From NCBI RefSeq assembly GCF_947496855.1, contig NZ_CANMED010000004.1:62001-126000 (forward strand): a DNA stretch of 64,000 nt, read 5' to 3'. This stretch comes from an uncultured Aquimarina sp. GTDB lineage: Bacteria; Bacteroidota; Bacteroidia; Flavobacteriales; Flavobacteriaceae. The translations under genes were made by a program, and so were the position numbers. The notes beneath the pieces were generated by a model that worked only from the letters and a program-made list of their open reading frames with translations, was not told where the DNA came from and searched no databases. The first letter of the stretch is position 1; each line of letters starts with the position of its first letter. This document shows, one piece after another, positions 19,882 through 29,017 of the stretch.

Positions 19882-20859
19882 TTATTTAATAATTTTTAAT
19901 TGCCTAGCTATATCTTGTGTGAATTTTGACATTGGTCGTTTGTGGATATCCTTAACGCTAGTATAATTACCAACTAATAACCTTTCTACCATAGGAATTT
20001 TATTAGGATATAGTATTTTAAAAGATTCGCTCAAAGACTTTAAATAACTTTTATTATAAATCATTGATTTAAGTACGAGTTCTTCTGCCAAATCTTTCTG
20101 TGTTGAATAAATCCCTTCTATGTCAAAATTTTCATTAAACCCCTTATTAAATGGATCATCAAACTTTACTATCAGTTTCTCCTTAACTCCGTTTACTCTG
20201 TAAGAAACAATTGATTTTTTATCTAGTCGAAATTTAAAAAGTGAACCTTTTAAATCAGTTGGATCATCAGAATAAATATCGAAATTCACAGCATTTGCGC
20301 TTTTTTTACCATTACATGAAGCGCACACAGGTATTAAATTAAAAAACGAAATACTAAAACAAGGATATTCGGATTTAGGTAAAAAATGATCAACTTGAAA
20401 TTTAGCAGATTTCCCTCCTTTAAAAGATCTAACGGTAACAGCCAATTGAGAATTGCAATAAACACAAGTTTTTAAACCTGTACTCTCAAAATAACCTGCA
20501 TAATAATCGTTTCTTAATTTTGAGTATCCCATTCGATTAAGCAATTCATTTTTAAAAGGTTTATGATACTTAGACATTTCAACACCTGTTATTTCTTCAT
20601 CAAATAACTCTTTATAAGTATCAATATCTAGAGGCTTAGCTTTTACAATAGCTTCAAAATCATCTATTAAAATATCTAAATAATTAATTTCTTCTTGGGA
20701 TAACGGTAATTGAATTCTTGGATTATTTCTACCACCACTCTTATCAGGTACTGCTCTGAAATTAATGACATTTTCTTTCGCTGTTGATATTAATTGATCA
20801 ATCTCGGTAGCATTAGACTCCAAAATAGTTGATATTATATTTTGATTAATAGAAATCAT
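19882..20859 (-). CDS. HNH endonuclease, PtuB-like partner of the adjacent ATPase
   Basis: The 325-residue protein contains a zinc-containing HNH nuclease domain in its middle: CVYC (Cys132, Cys135), FQVDHFLPKSEYPCFS (Asp157-His158), FFNLIPVCASCNGKKS (Asn174, Cys179, Cys182). The two CxxC pairs bind structural zinc, and DH with N/K forms the nuclease centre. Its start overlaps the end of the upstream ATPase gene by 4 bp (ATGA), indicating translational coupling. An SMC/ABC-like ATPase followed by an HNH nuclease is the organisation of Septu (PtuA/PtuB) anti-phage defence, also found inside some retrons. No reverse transcriptase is present. Assignment to Septu is by motif and context. Confidence 0.75.
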   Translation of the reverse strand: MISINQNIISTILESNATEIDQLISTAKENVINFRAVPDKSGGRNNPRIQLPLSQEEINYLDILIDDFEAIVKAKPLDIDTYKELFDEEITGVEMSKYHKPFKNELLNRMGYSKLRNDYYAGYFESTGLKTCVYCNSQLAVTVRSFKGGKSAKFQVDHFLPKSEYPCFSISFFNLIPVCASCNGKKSANAVNFDIYSDDPTDLKGSLFKFRLDKKSIVSYRVNGVKEKLIVKFDDPFNKGFNENFDIEGIYSTQKDLAEELVLKSMIYNKSYLKSLSESFKILYPNKIPMVERLLVGNYTSVKDIHKRPMSKFTQDIARQLKIIK

Positions 20860-23051
20860 ACATTATTGTCATTTTTTCTTTTCAATTCTTGAAGTTTTGC
20901 AATTTCATCATCAATCTTTTTCTCAGTATAAAACTTACTTAAATACAACTCTTTAAGGTCATACTTTAATAATGGCTCTCCTATTATTCCAATAAACTCT
21001 TCTGCTAAGTTAGGGTTCCAATACTCTTTTTGTTTTTCACTATTTTTTGACACTGATTCTCCTTCATCATCTGTTAGGAATCTAAGTAAATCTTTAATTT
21101 TTTCCTTAGCATATTCACCCATAAAGCCTTTTTTTAGAAAAAAATCATTAGCCAGCAAATCATGTACATTAGCTGCGTAGGTTTGTTCCTCTATATTTTC
21201 AATTTTACCGTCTTCTAACCTCAGAATATTTGATGTCGGAATATCAGAAAGAATAAAAGGTGAATGTGTTAGAAATATGATATTAAATTTATAATTATTA
21301 CTTTTTATAAGATTTATAGATTTAATTAATTCATTAATATAAATCCTCTGAAATTCTGGATGAAAATAAAGTTCTATTTCATCCAAAATTATATTATAGT
21401 ATTTGTAAGAAACACTATCTTCTAATTCCATCGAATAAATAGAATCAAGATTGAGTAAATGATATATAATTGAATTTATACTATATATCATTTGTTTCTC
21501 ACCAGAACTTAAATCTTTAAATAAACCTTCATCTTTAAACTCAAAATCAATTTCGAAAAAAGATGGCGGTAAATAATTAGTTAAGCTATGTCTTCTATAA
21601 CTATCCTTGTTATTTTGTTCTAAATTACTTTCGCTAGGATTAATTTCCAAAAGCCATCTATTCTCCTCTAGTTCATCGTTTAAAAGAGCTTCTCTTTTTC
21701 TATTAATTTCATCTGCAATACCTTCTTTTGAAGGAGTAGAAAGTTCATAAGTGTTACTTTTTGTATTCAGACTATATAAATCATAAACTAAAAAATTAAG
21801 AGCTTGCCTAATTTTAAACGTGCTATGTGTAAAATCTTCTGCTAAACTATTAAAACATTGTTTAACAATTTCCTCCTTTGCATTAGATCTAAAGACTCTA
21901 TTTTTATAAGCTTTGTACTGCGGATACTTTTTAACGACATCTTCCACTTTCTTTAAAATGTACTCTTTACAAATTCTTTTAATTTTACTATTAGAAAATG
22001 ACACATCTACTAAATCATTTTTTGGGAAAAATGATTTTACTAACAAAAGAAAATAATTGTGCTTATATATGTTTTTATTTTTTGCGGTAAACTCTAAATA
22101 AATCGATTTATTATCAATATCAATAATATCAATTGCTTTCTGTTCAGGTTTTAGGCTATTTTCATCTACGATTGTAAATTTTCTAAAATCTAATTCTAAA
22201 ATTATTTTGTCTACAATTTTATTATTAACCAAACTTCGCAAACTCTCTTCCTCTTTCTGCCCTTCTTCTAACTTTTTAAAAACATTCCCTAATAATCTAG
22301 ACTTAGATAAATAAGTAAGTCTATTTATGTCTATTTTACCTTCTGTCCTCATTGGATTTAGCACAATTGGTGTTTGATACCCATCATTTTTATGAAAAAT
22401 AGATCTTAACCAAATTCCTGTTTCATTAGTGTTTAACCCATATAAAGAATAGTTAGCCAAAATTGAATAAAAAAATGAAGCTCTTAAAAACTCATTTCTA
22501 CTAGACTCTTGCTGTAAATCTGTGATTTTTAAAATATCAGGATTTGGCTTGAATCTATTTGCGAGCATATTGTCTGTAGAATAATTTTCAAATGACACTC
22601 GTTCAAAACCTTGCGTGTTTTTAGTTATACTGTATATTTTATTATCAATTAAAAAATAGATTTCACACGTAAATAATTTAAAACTTTTTAATTCATCATT
22701 TAGGCGGTTTTGATCCTCTATTGAGAGTTTATGAGTCTCTATAAAATCATTTATATTGATTAAGTTCAATTGCTTTGATAAGCAAAAAACAAATAAGCAA
22801 AAAAGTTCTACAAGAGTGCTTTTTCCACTACCATTTTTTCCTACAACTGCTGAAATACTAATATTTTCTCCATATAACTTTTTTGGAATACTAGATCTAT
22901 GTTGAATTTCAATAACTTTATTTTCCTTTTCATCTAAAACAAAATGATAGTCTTGATAAAACTTATAGATATTACTTGGGCTTAAGTTTTTTAAAAATTG
23001 CATATCACAATCTTTGGTTGGTCTTATCGCTAATAGTTTAAATCCGCTCAT
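20856..23051 (-). CDS. SMC/ABC-like defence ATPase, PtuA-like
   Basis: The 731-residue cytosolic protein has an ABC-type ATPase split by a long insertion. Walker A is VVGKNGSGKST (residues 70-79), the signature motif LSSGEKQ lies near residue 512, Walker B IILDEIELYFHPEFQ near 554, and the switch histidine in FLTHSPFILSD near 594. This AAA_15/AAA_21 layout is typical of OLD-like and PtuA-like ATPases that sense phage and control an attached nuclease. The C-terminal tail (to residue 731) is charged. It starts 108 bp after the RM gene and overlaps the HNH gene by 4 bp. An OLD-family TOPRIM is not present, so the nuclease activity must come from the HNH partner. Confidence 0.8.
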   Translation of the reverse strand: MSGFKLLAIRPTKDCDMQFLKNLSPSNIYKFYQDYHFVLDEKENKVIEIQHRSSIPKKLYGENISISAVVGKNGSGKSTLVELFCLFVFCLSKQLNLININDFIETHKLSIEDQNRLNDELKSFKLFTCEIYFLIDNKIYSITKNTQGFERVSFENYSTDNMLANRFKPNPDILKITDLQQESSRNEFLRASFFYSILANYSLYGLNTNETGIWLRSIFHKNDGYQTPIVLNPMRTEGKIDINRLTYLSKSRLLGNVFKKLEEGQKEEESLRSLVNNKIVDKIILELDFRKFTIVDENSLKPEQKAIDIIDIDNKSIYLEFTAKNKNIYKHNYFLLLVKSFFPKNDLVDVSFSNSKIKRICKEYILKKVEDVVKKYPQYKAYKNRVFRSNAKEEIVKQCFNSLAEDFTHSTFKIRQALNFLVYDLYSLNTKSNTYELSTPSKEGIADEINRKREALLNDELEENRWLLEINPSESNLEQNNKDSYRRHSLTNYLPPSFFEIDFEFKDEGLFKDLSSGEKQMIYSINSIIYHLLNLDSIYSMELEDSVSYKYYNIILDEIELYFHPEFQRIYINELIKSINLIKSNNYKFNIIFLTHSPFILSDIPTSNILRLEDGKIENIEEQTYAANVHDLLANDFFLKKGFMGEYAKEKIKDLLRFLTDDEGESVSKNSEKQKEYWNPNLAEEFIGIIGEPLLKYDLKELYLSKFYTEKKIDDEIAKLQELKRKNDNNV

Positions 23052-23159
23052 CTATTCAAATACTTTTCCTATTCCAAATCCAGAAACATAAGTCAATTTG
23101 AAGTTTTTATTTGACCTTCTATACTTGACACAACTTTCTCCATATCGCTATCTAAAACC

Positions 23160-26100
23160 TTAACTATTCTCCACAATTTCAATTTCTTCTTGGGTTAAAC
23201 CATACAACTCATAAACCATTACATCAATCTCTTTTTCTGTTTGATTAATTTGATTTTGCAAATCTTGCGCTTTCATTTTGTTTTCTTCAAAGAGTTCTAA
23301 CCACTCAAACTCATCCTTTTTAGTTAATGTAGCTATAACTTCTTTGTTTTCTGAAACAAGTATTTTGTTATTAGCTTTTATCGCTTTGTTAAGTTCTTTA
23401 ATGAAATTACTAAAATCCAATAAATGCCAGTTCTGTAATTTTTTTGAAGTCTTAGTAAAAGACAAGGAAGATTTTATATAAAATATAAAGTTCGTTTTGT
23501 AAGTATGATGCTTCTGTTGTAAGTCGGAAAGGTCTTTACTTTTATTAGCTAAATACAATTGACTTTCTAAATTTACATATGGGATTTTTAACAACTTTAT
23601 GTCAGTCATCATAATTTGAGGAAATGCTTGCTCATTAGTAATCATTTTTTGTCTTACTATATATGTAAGCATTTTCGAATTAAATAGCGCCAATAAATAG
23701 AAAATATTCAAATCATTGGACTTAAGTGAACAAGAATACAGAGTGCTTTCTGTCAATGCTATTTTTTCAAGCATAACACAGCATAAATAGTTACCTGTTC
23801 TACGAATAAGAATTCTTGGAGCTATATTGTGTTTTTCAAGTTTCTTTGTACCTCCAACGATAGTAAGTTTGTTATAATCGCAATAAAATTTATTTGTTAT
23901 TGTATATCGATCAATGCAATTACCCAGAAGAAAAACATTAGGTAGTTCACACTCTATTTCTGAAATAAATTCTTTTCTATTCTTAACAGCCATTCCCTTG
24001 AATAAATCACAGTAATCGTCTATGGTTTTAAAATCAAGCTTTTCATATTTTATCAATACAGGATTTACAACAGGTATAATTTCACTAACTACTTTATTTT
24101 TATTCATAAAATACTCCTTAAAAGGAATACGTTTATCAAGACTTTTAACAAAGTCAAAAATCATACTACCAGTTGTTGCATCGTCAAAAACCCAATCTTC
24201 AAAATATACGGCAGAATAAATTTTACCGTGTTTTTCCATTTCAATTACACAGTCATTATAGCTTCTTGTTTTCAGAAAACCTTCTGGAATTATAAATGAA
24301 ACTATTCCATTTTCTTTAACTAAATGACAAGACATTTCATTGAAAAGAGTGTAGATATTTTTAGAGTTAGCATTAATAACACTCTTAAACTCATTCGTAT
24401 AATACTTTAACCAAATGTTATTGGTATTATTAATTGTCATATTTAAGTAAGGTGGATTTCCAATAATAACATCAAAACCTCCATTATCAAATACTTTAGC
24501 AAAAGAGGATTGCCAATGGAATGCTTTATGTCCTGCAACACTTTTACTTTCAATAAGGCTGTTACCGCATTTTATATTACTACTTAAATCGTTTAGCTTT
24601 CTACGTGGTTGTGCTGTACGTAGCCATAAAGAGAGTTTTGCAATCTCAACAGATTCTTCATTAAGATCTACACCATAAATATTATTTTCCAGAATGGTAT
24701 TTTCTATATCACTAAATACAATACCACCCCCTAAGATTTTTGCTTTAAGCTCATCAATATACCTATGTTCTTTTATCAAGAAATCTAATGCTTGGTTTAA
24801 GAAAGCACCAGAACCGCAAGCTGGGTCGCAAATGGTAATTTGTAATAACCATGCTCTATAATCATCTAAAAGCTGTACTAATTTTGTTAAGGTCTTTTTA
24901 TTTCGATTTTTCCTGCCCTTAAAATACTCCTCTTCCTTAAAATCTAATTCAGCTTTCTTTTTATCACAAAGTTTACCTACAGTATTCTCTACTATGTACT
25001 TCGTTATATACTTTGGCGTGTAGAATACTCCGTCCTTTTTACGCTTGCTTTTTTGCTTATCAAAATCTCCTCCTTCTATTTCGGCATTAATACTTTCAAT
25101 TTCATTTAAGGAGTTCTCAAAAATATGCCCCAATATGTTTACATCTACTTGACTTTCAAAATTATAATTAGCAAGTTGAAATGTATATTTATGTAGTAAT
25201 TCGTTATCTATAATTAGACTATCCAAAATACCATCTGGTCTAAATAAACCACCATTGTATGCATATATCTCTTCACGTGAAGTTGTGCCTTGTCTTCCTA
25301 TATCTAAGAAGTTAAAATACTGTTTAAATAAATCGTATAATGGTCGATCATCTCCAAAATCTAAATCTGCCCTCCACTTGTTTATAATCTGTACTGTAGA
25401 GTTAGGAGGTAATAAACCCCTATCTTCTGCAAAGAAAACAAATAGAAAACGGTCTATAAGTTTCTGCGACTTTTTAAATAGGGAGAGTTTTACATTTTTC
25501 TCTATAAGTTCTAATTCACTTTTTTGAGCATCATCGGTAGTTAGTTCTTTTTTTAATTCTTCACGTGCTTCCGTTTTAAGTCTAGTCCCATTTTGTTTTA
25601 CCAAGTCTCGATACAACTCTCTTTTAAACACCGAGTAATCATTATAGAAGTTCTTAGTAATGTTTTCTTCCTCTACAATTGAGGCTTCTTTTATGGTCAA
25701 AGGCACATTCGTAAGTACATTCTCCTTATACAAACATAGATACAGAAGCTGAAAATCTTCCTCTGTAAGCTCAAATAGGTCAAACTCTTCAAACTCTGTT
25801 GCATCGTTAATATAAAAACGAAGCTTTTCAAAATTAGAAGTAATAACATAAACACAACCTTTTTGATTCGCTTTGTAATCAAACGCCTGTTTACGAATAC
25901 TTTCTAAATCCTTAGTTTTTGTTCCTTTTAATTCAATAACACCAATTGCACCATCATTATTGAGAATAGCACCATCCGCTTTACCAGCATTCTTTTGGTT
26001 CTTAAATTCTGTTGTGAGGTTAAAATTAGGTTTAGGATTTAAAGTATACCCTAAAATATTCACAAACAACTCCGTTAGAAATGTAGCCTGAAATTGCTCT

Positions 26101-26237
26101 TCTTTTGAGCTACGAATATTATCCTGTATTGTAATATTCAAAAAGTACTTTACGTATTTTTTATAGGCTTTATTTATTGCTTCGTTATCTTGTTGTTTTA
26201 GATATTTCTTAAGTACAGAGATTTGATATAATGCCAT
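23160..26237 (-). CDS. Type IIG restriction-modification enzyme
   Basis: Nuclease, N6-adenine methyltransferase and specificity domains sit in one chain. I choose the ATG at 26237 (ALYQISVLKKYLKQQ, 1025 residues); the frame extends upstream to 26324, but those 29 residues look non-coding. The N-terminal nuclease has a PD-(D/E)xK centre: Asp88 in GKADGAIL, then Glu102-x-Lys104 in GVIELKGTK. The methylase has motif I DPACGSGAFLNQ near residue 471 and motif IV NPPYLN near 595. The C-terminal half resembles the TaqI-like target recognition region. Enzymes of this type cut and modify with a single polypeptide and need no separate partner. The recognition site cannot be predicted here. Confidence 0.85.
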   Translation of the reverse strand: MALYQISVLKKYLKQQDNEAINKAYKKYVKYFLNITIQDNIRSSKEEQFQATFLTELFVNILGYTLNPKPNFNLTTEFKNQKNAGKADGAILNNDGAIGVIELKGTKTKDLESIRKQAFDYKANQKGCVYVITSNFEKLRFYINDATEFEEFDLFELTEEDFQLLYLCLYKENVLTNVPLTIKEASIVEEENITKNFYNDYSVFKRELYRDLVKQNGTRLKTEAREELKKELTTDDAQKSELELIEKNVKLSLFKKSQKLIDRFLFVFFAEDRGLLPPNSTVQIINKWRADLDFGDDRPLYDLFKQYFNFLDIGRQGTTSREEIYAYNGGLFRPDGILDSLIIDNELLHKYTFQLANYNFESQVDVNILGHIFENSLNEIESINAEIEGGDFDKQKSKRKKDGVFYTPKYITKYIVENTVGKLCDKKKAELDFKEEEYFKGRKNRNKKTLTKLVQLLDDYRAWLLQITICDPACGSGAFLNQALDFLIKEHRYIDELKAKILGGGIVFSDIENTILENNIYGVDLNEESVEIAKLSLWLRTAQPRRKLNDLSSNIKCGNSLIESKSVAGHKAFHWQSSFAKVFDNGGFDVIIGNPPYLNMTINNTNNIWLKYYTNEFKSVINANSKNIYTLFNEMSCHLVKENGIVSFIIPEGFLKTRSYNDCVIEMEKHGKIYSAVYFEDWVFDDATTGSMIFDFVKSLDKRIPFKEYFMNKNKVVSEIIPVVNPVLIKYEKLDFKTIDDYCDLFKGMAVKNRKEFISEIECELPNVFLLGNCIDRYTITNKFYCDYNKLTIVGGTKKLEKHNIAPRILIRRTGNYLCCVMLEKIALTESTLYSCSLKSNDLNIFYLLALFNSKMLTYIVRQKMITNEQAFPQIMMTDIKLLKIPYVNLESQLYLANKSKDLSDLQQKHHTYKTNFIFYIKSSLSFTKTSKKLQNWHLLDFSNFIKELNKAIKANNKILVSENKEVIATLTKKDEFEWLELFEENKMKAQDLQNQINQTEKEIDVMVYELYGLTQEEIEIVENS

Positions 26238-26318
26238 AAAAATGATTAGTATAGTTATAATAGTGTTTTGTTCAAAATCAAGAGAAAATCCAGTAACAAT
26301 GAAATAACACCTTAAAGC

Positions 26319-26337
26319 AAACACTAAAATAGTGTTT
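26319..26337. promoter_or_regulatory. Palindrome upstream of the RM gene
   Basis: AAACACTA-AAA-TAGTGTTT is a perfect 8-bp inverted repeat about 80 bp upstream of the chosen RM start. The half-site TAGTGTTTT recurs at 26251-26259, closer to the start. It could be an operator controlling RM expression, although no controller gene is seen. Confidence 0.35.
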
Positions 26338-26449
26338 TATCAATAACTATAATACTATATTTTTTCCCTATTCTATATTTACAAAATTTTTATTTCTAAA
26401 AACAACAAATAGAAGGTTTTACCGTATACATACATCATAGATATACTTT

Positions 26450-26457
26450 TATATTTG
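26450..26457 (+). promoter_or_regulatory. Candidate -7 promoter element of the T6SS cassette
   Basis: TATATTTG fits TAnnTTTG and lies 25 bp upstream of the tssD start. A -33 element is not evident. Confidence 0.35.
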
Positions 26458-26481
26458 TACTTTTTTATACTTAGCTATAAT

Positions 26482-27171
26482 ATGAGTTTTACAGCAAAAC
26501 TGCTCTTTGATGACAAAGAGATAAATATTCTTGATTTTTCATACACTTTTAGACAGGAGAGTGATTATAATGGAAACCCATCTTCCAAACCTCAATTCGC
26601 AGGGTTATCTGTGGTAATAGAATCTACAAAAGATGCAGAATTATTAGAATGGATGGTAGATCCATTTATATCAAAGCAACTCAAAATACGAATAGAGCCA
26701 AGAGCAATGAATGGTAGAGGAAGGACTTTAGAATTTATTGATGCTTGTTGTGTAGATTATGTAGAGCAATTTACTAGCGATAGTAAAAACCCAATGACCA
26801 TTAATCTAAATATTACCTCAGCAGGAATGAAAGAAGGCACTGCGGAGTTCTCAGAATATTGGAGGGTTACATATCCTAATACTGCTCCAGTAGCTGAGAG
26901 TGAGGCATCTGATAATGAACCTAGAGTTGTAGAATATTATATTACGGATACTAATAATAAAAGAATTGAAGAAACGGTAGTAGGCGAAACTATCTTTTTA
27001 AATATAGACACGCGTAACCTGATAGGTGAAAAGATTACAATTAATCTAGACGATCAAACTGTAGATTTCAAGTATGGTAATGAAGTATTGGTGAATGATA
27101 CTTTAACTGATTATGAAATAGGCAGTAACCTTGAAAAAATAGAGTTAGAAGTAATTAAGCAACAAAATTAA
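26482..27171 (+). CDS. tssD: T6SS Hcp/TssD protein with C-terminal extension
   Basis: I start the protein at ATG 26482 (SFTAKLLFDDKEINILDFSY), giving 229 residues; the frame extends 9 codons upstream without family match. Residues 1-140 match the Bacteroidota T6SS tube protein TssD: early tyrosine-rich strand, PQFAGLSVVIEST, ELLEWMVDPF, FIDACCVDYVEQF and PMTINLNITS, ending with EYWRVTYPN. About 90 further residues form a beta-rich tail (VVEYYITDTNNKRIEETVVG), unusual for a plain tube subunit and likely the cargo or adaptor part. The stop overlaps the next gene's start (TAATG). No T6SS sheath, baseplate or ClpV gene is in the window, so this is an orphan Hcp linked to an effector. Confidence 0.85.
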   Translation: MSFTAKLLFDDKEINILDFSYTFRQESDYNGNPSSKPQFAGLSVVIESTKDAELLEWMVDPFISKQLKIRIEPRAMNGRGRTLEFIDACCVDYVEQFTSDSKNPMTINLNITSAGMKEGTAEFSEYWRVTYPNTAPVAESEASDNEPRVVEYYITDTNNKRIEETVVGETIFLNIDTRNLIGEKITINLDDQTVDFKYGNEVLVNDTLTDYEIGSNLEKIELEVIKQQN

Positions 27172-28514
27172 TGGGAAAGAATACTTTTAAATTACAAGTC
27201 GCAGGGATTACTAAAACTACTAGTATTGAAGTTTTTGAGGATCTAAAATTCACAGTTCAATTTGAACGTAAAGACAATTATAAAGGTGAGTTTGGTTTTG
27301 ATTGGATGAGAGATGACTATGGCACTGGTGTCTCTCTAAATTATGAAGACTTAAAGAAAGAATACAAGGAAACTCAAATTAATGATCAAGAATACTTTGT
27401 TCCTTATTTAAGTATGCTTCCTGATCAAGATAAAGTTATTTTAAATTTAAAGTTAGATATTCTTGAAGGTAAAGCTCGAAAAGATGATGTTATTAAATTT
27501 CCAGCCAAAGGTGGTATAAAATTTGAACCTGAAGAAGTATCTCTTAAAGATTTGGAAAAGGAACAGGAAGAATTAGAAAAAGAAGAGGCTAAAGGTTATG
27601 AAGGTGACGTTTCAAAAATAACTCGAACAGAAGTTAAGGTTATTTGTGAAAATCCTTTGAACCAAGACACTAGTATAGAGTTATTAGATAAAAACGATGA
27701 ACTCGTAGGTGAAATTATTGTTGTGAAGAATGATAAAATGTATGATCTAGATATTAAGTTTGTGAAAGTAAATATTGGTAATCCCAGATCACTTAATCAT
27801 TTGAAAGAAAAATTCAATAGGAATATAAATCAAATTGAAGAGCATTTAGTTAATGGTTCTTTGAATCAAGCTTTTATTAAACCACGAATAATAAATAAAG
27901 ACTTTGATAGTCTGGAGTTTATTAATCTTGATGAATTATCGGACGAAATGTTTGGTGTTAATAGAATAAATATTAACAAAAAAGGTAGAGAAGCTTTAAA
28001 AGAAAAATATCAAACCGATAACAACTTTAAAGGTTTAGTTATTTTTTATGTAGGAATGGAGAATACAAAAAGTAAAGCTGGAGACACACAAACAATCCCT
28101 CTTGATGAGCAGTTTGTATATTTATATTTAAATTCGGTATTAACAAGCGATGTTTCTCACGAAGTCGGTCACGCCTTAGGATTAGAACACTTATTTATAG
28201 AAAGCTCTGATTATGTTACTAAGTTAAATAAGAATAAGAAATTCTACGAAGATCAGCTTAAGAAAAATGAAGAATACAGAGGTGACTCAAAATATCGTCA
28301 AGATGGCGTTTTAAGTAATATTACTAAGTTGAATAACAGAATTGCTAAAATAAATCAAAGAATAAAGGATTATAATACGGTTTCACAAAACAATAAGCAT
28401 AAGTTCGTGATGTCAGAAACTACTAATTTGATGGATTATAATAATAAGGGCAAAGACTTTTATCACTGGCAATGGAAGATCATGCAAAAGGAAATAATTA
28501 AATATTATAATTAG
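27171..28514 (+). CDS. Putative T6SS metallopeptidase effector
   Basis: This 447-residue protein has no signal peptide. The N-terminal two-thirds hold beta-rich segments (KLQVAGITKTTSIEVFEDL, FGFDWMRDDYGTGVSLNYED) that look like a carrier or docking region. A Lys/Glu-rich helix lies around residues 125-145. A metallopeptidase domain begins near residue 240. The zinc motif HEVGHALGLEH sits at His330-Glu331-His334-His340, and NLMDYNN near residue 422 fits a Met-turn, so this is a metzincin-type catalytic centre. Translational coupling to TssD and the lipoprotein behind it make an antibacterial T6SS effector the best reading. Target and substrate are unknown. A housekeeping protease is unlikely given the location and lack of export signal. 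Confidence 0.7.
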   Translation: MGKNTFKLQVAGITKTTSIEVFEDLKFTVQFERKDNYKGEFGFDWMRDDYGTGVSLNYEDLKKEYKETQINDQEYFVPYLSMLPDQDKVILNLKLDILEGKARKDDVIKFPAKGGIKFEPEEVSLKDLEKEQEELEKEEAKGYEGDVSKITRTEVKVICENPLNQDTSIELLDKNDELVGEIIVVKNDKMYDLDIKFVKVNIGNPRSLNHLKEKFNRNINQIEEHLVNGSLNQAFIKPRIINKDFDSLEFINLDELSDEMFGVNRININKKGREALKEKYQTDNNFKGLVIFYVGMENTKSKAGDTQTIPLDEQFVYLYLNSVLTSDVSHEVGHALGLEHLFIESSDYVTKLNKNKKFYEDQLKKNEEYRGDSKYRQDGVLSNITKLNNRIAKINQRIKDYNTVSQNNKHKFVMSETTNLMDYNNKGKDFYHWQWKIMQKEIIKYYN

Positions 28515-28521
28515 GATTCAT

Positions 28522-28974
28522 ATGAGAACAATATTTCTAATTTTTATAACAGTATTATTTATAGATTCTTGCAAAACTAACAAACCAATTGATCCACCTG
28601 TAGCTCAAGAGATTGCAGATCCTATTGAAATACAAGACGATTATAAGCCATTAGGTAATGACATTGTCTCAGGAAAGGTAATTCACAATGATTCTTCTGC
28701 TGTAGATCTAGTAGCAATCAAACTTACTGTAAACGATTCCGTTTGTGTGAATGCTTATGGTAATTTTGATGGTGTTTTTTCTATAAATTACAAAGATTCT
28801 ATGATGAACGAGAACAGTTATTTCGAATTTGTATTTCGAGACTATACAATGAAGAAAATATCTTTTTTTGATTTCCCAAAGAATGGTAATGTTCTATTAG
28901 ACAAAAATGGTGAACTAGTCAATTATGATCAGTACAGGGATTTTTATGAATCAATAAGAGCTTGTACGAGATAA
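28522..28974 (+). CDS. Lipoprotein, candidate immunity protein for the metallopeptidase effector
   Basis: The 150-residue protein has a lipoprotein signal peptide (FIDSC, Cys17) and a mature beta-sandwich-like region (DIVSGKVIHNDSSAVDLVAI, YGNFDGVFSINYKD) that resembles a carboxypeptidase-regulatory-like fold. It starts 7 bp after the effector stop on the same strand. A small periplasm-facing lipoprotein right behind an exported toxin is the usual place for an immunity factor. Function is inferred only from position and localisation. Confidence 0.55.
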   Translation: MRTIFLIFITVLFIDSCKTNKPIDPPVAQEIADPIEIQDDYKPLGNDIVSGKVIHNDSSAVDLVAIKLTVNDSVCVNAYGNFDGVFSINYKDSMMNENSYFEFVFRDYTMKKISFFDFPKNGNVLLDKNGELVNYDQYRDFYESIRACTR

Positions 28975-29017
28975 ATTTATAGATACCTTAAACCTACCAG
29001 CAGCGTTGTAATTAGTT

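Noticed and set aside
26482..28514. Phage-tail origin of the TssD-effector genes
   Set aside because: The TssD motif set is that of Bacteroidota T6SS tube proteins and no other phage structural gene is nearby.
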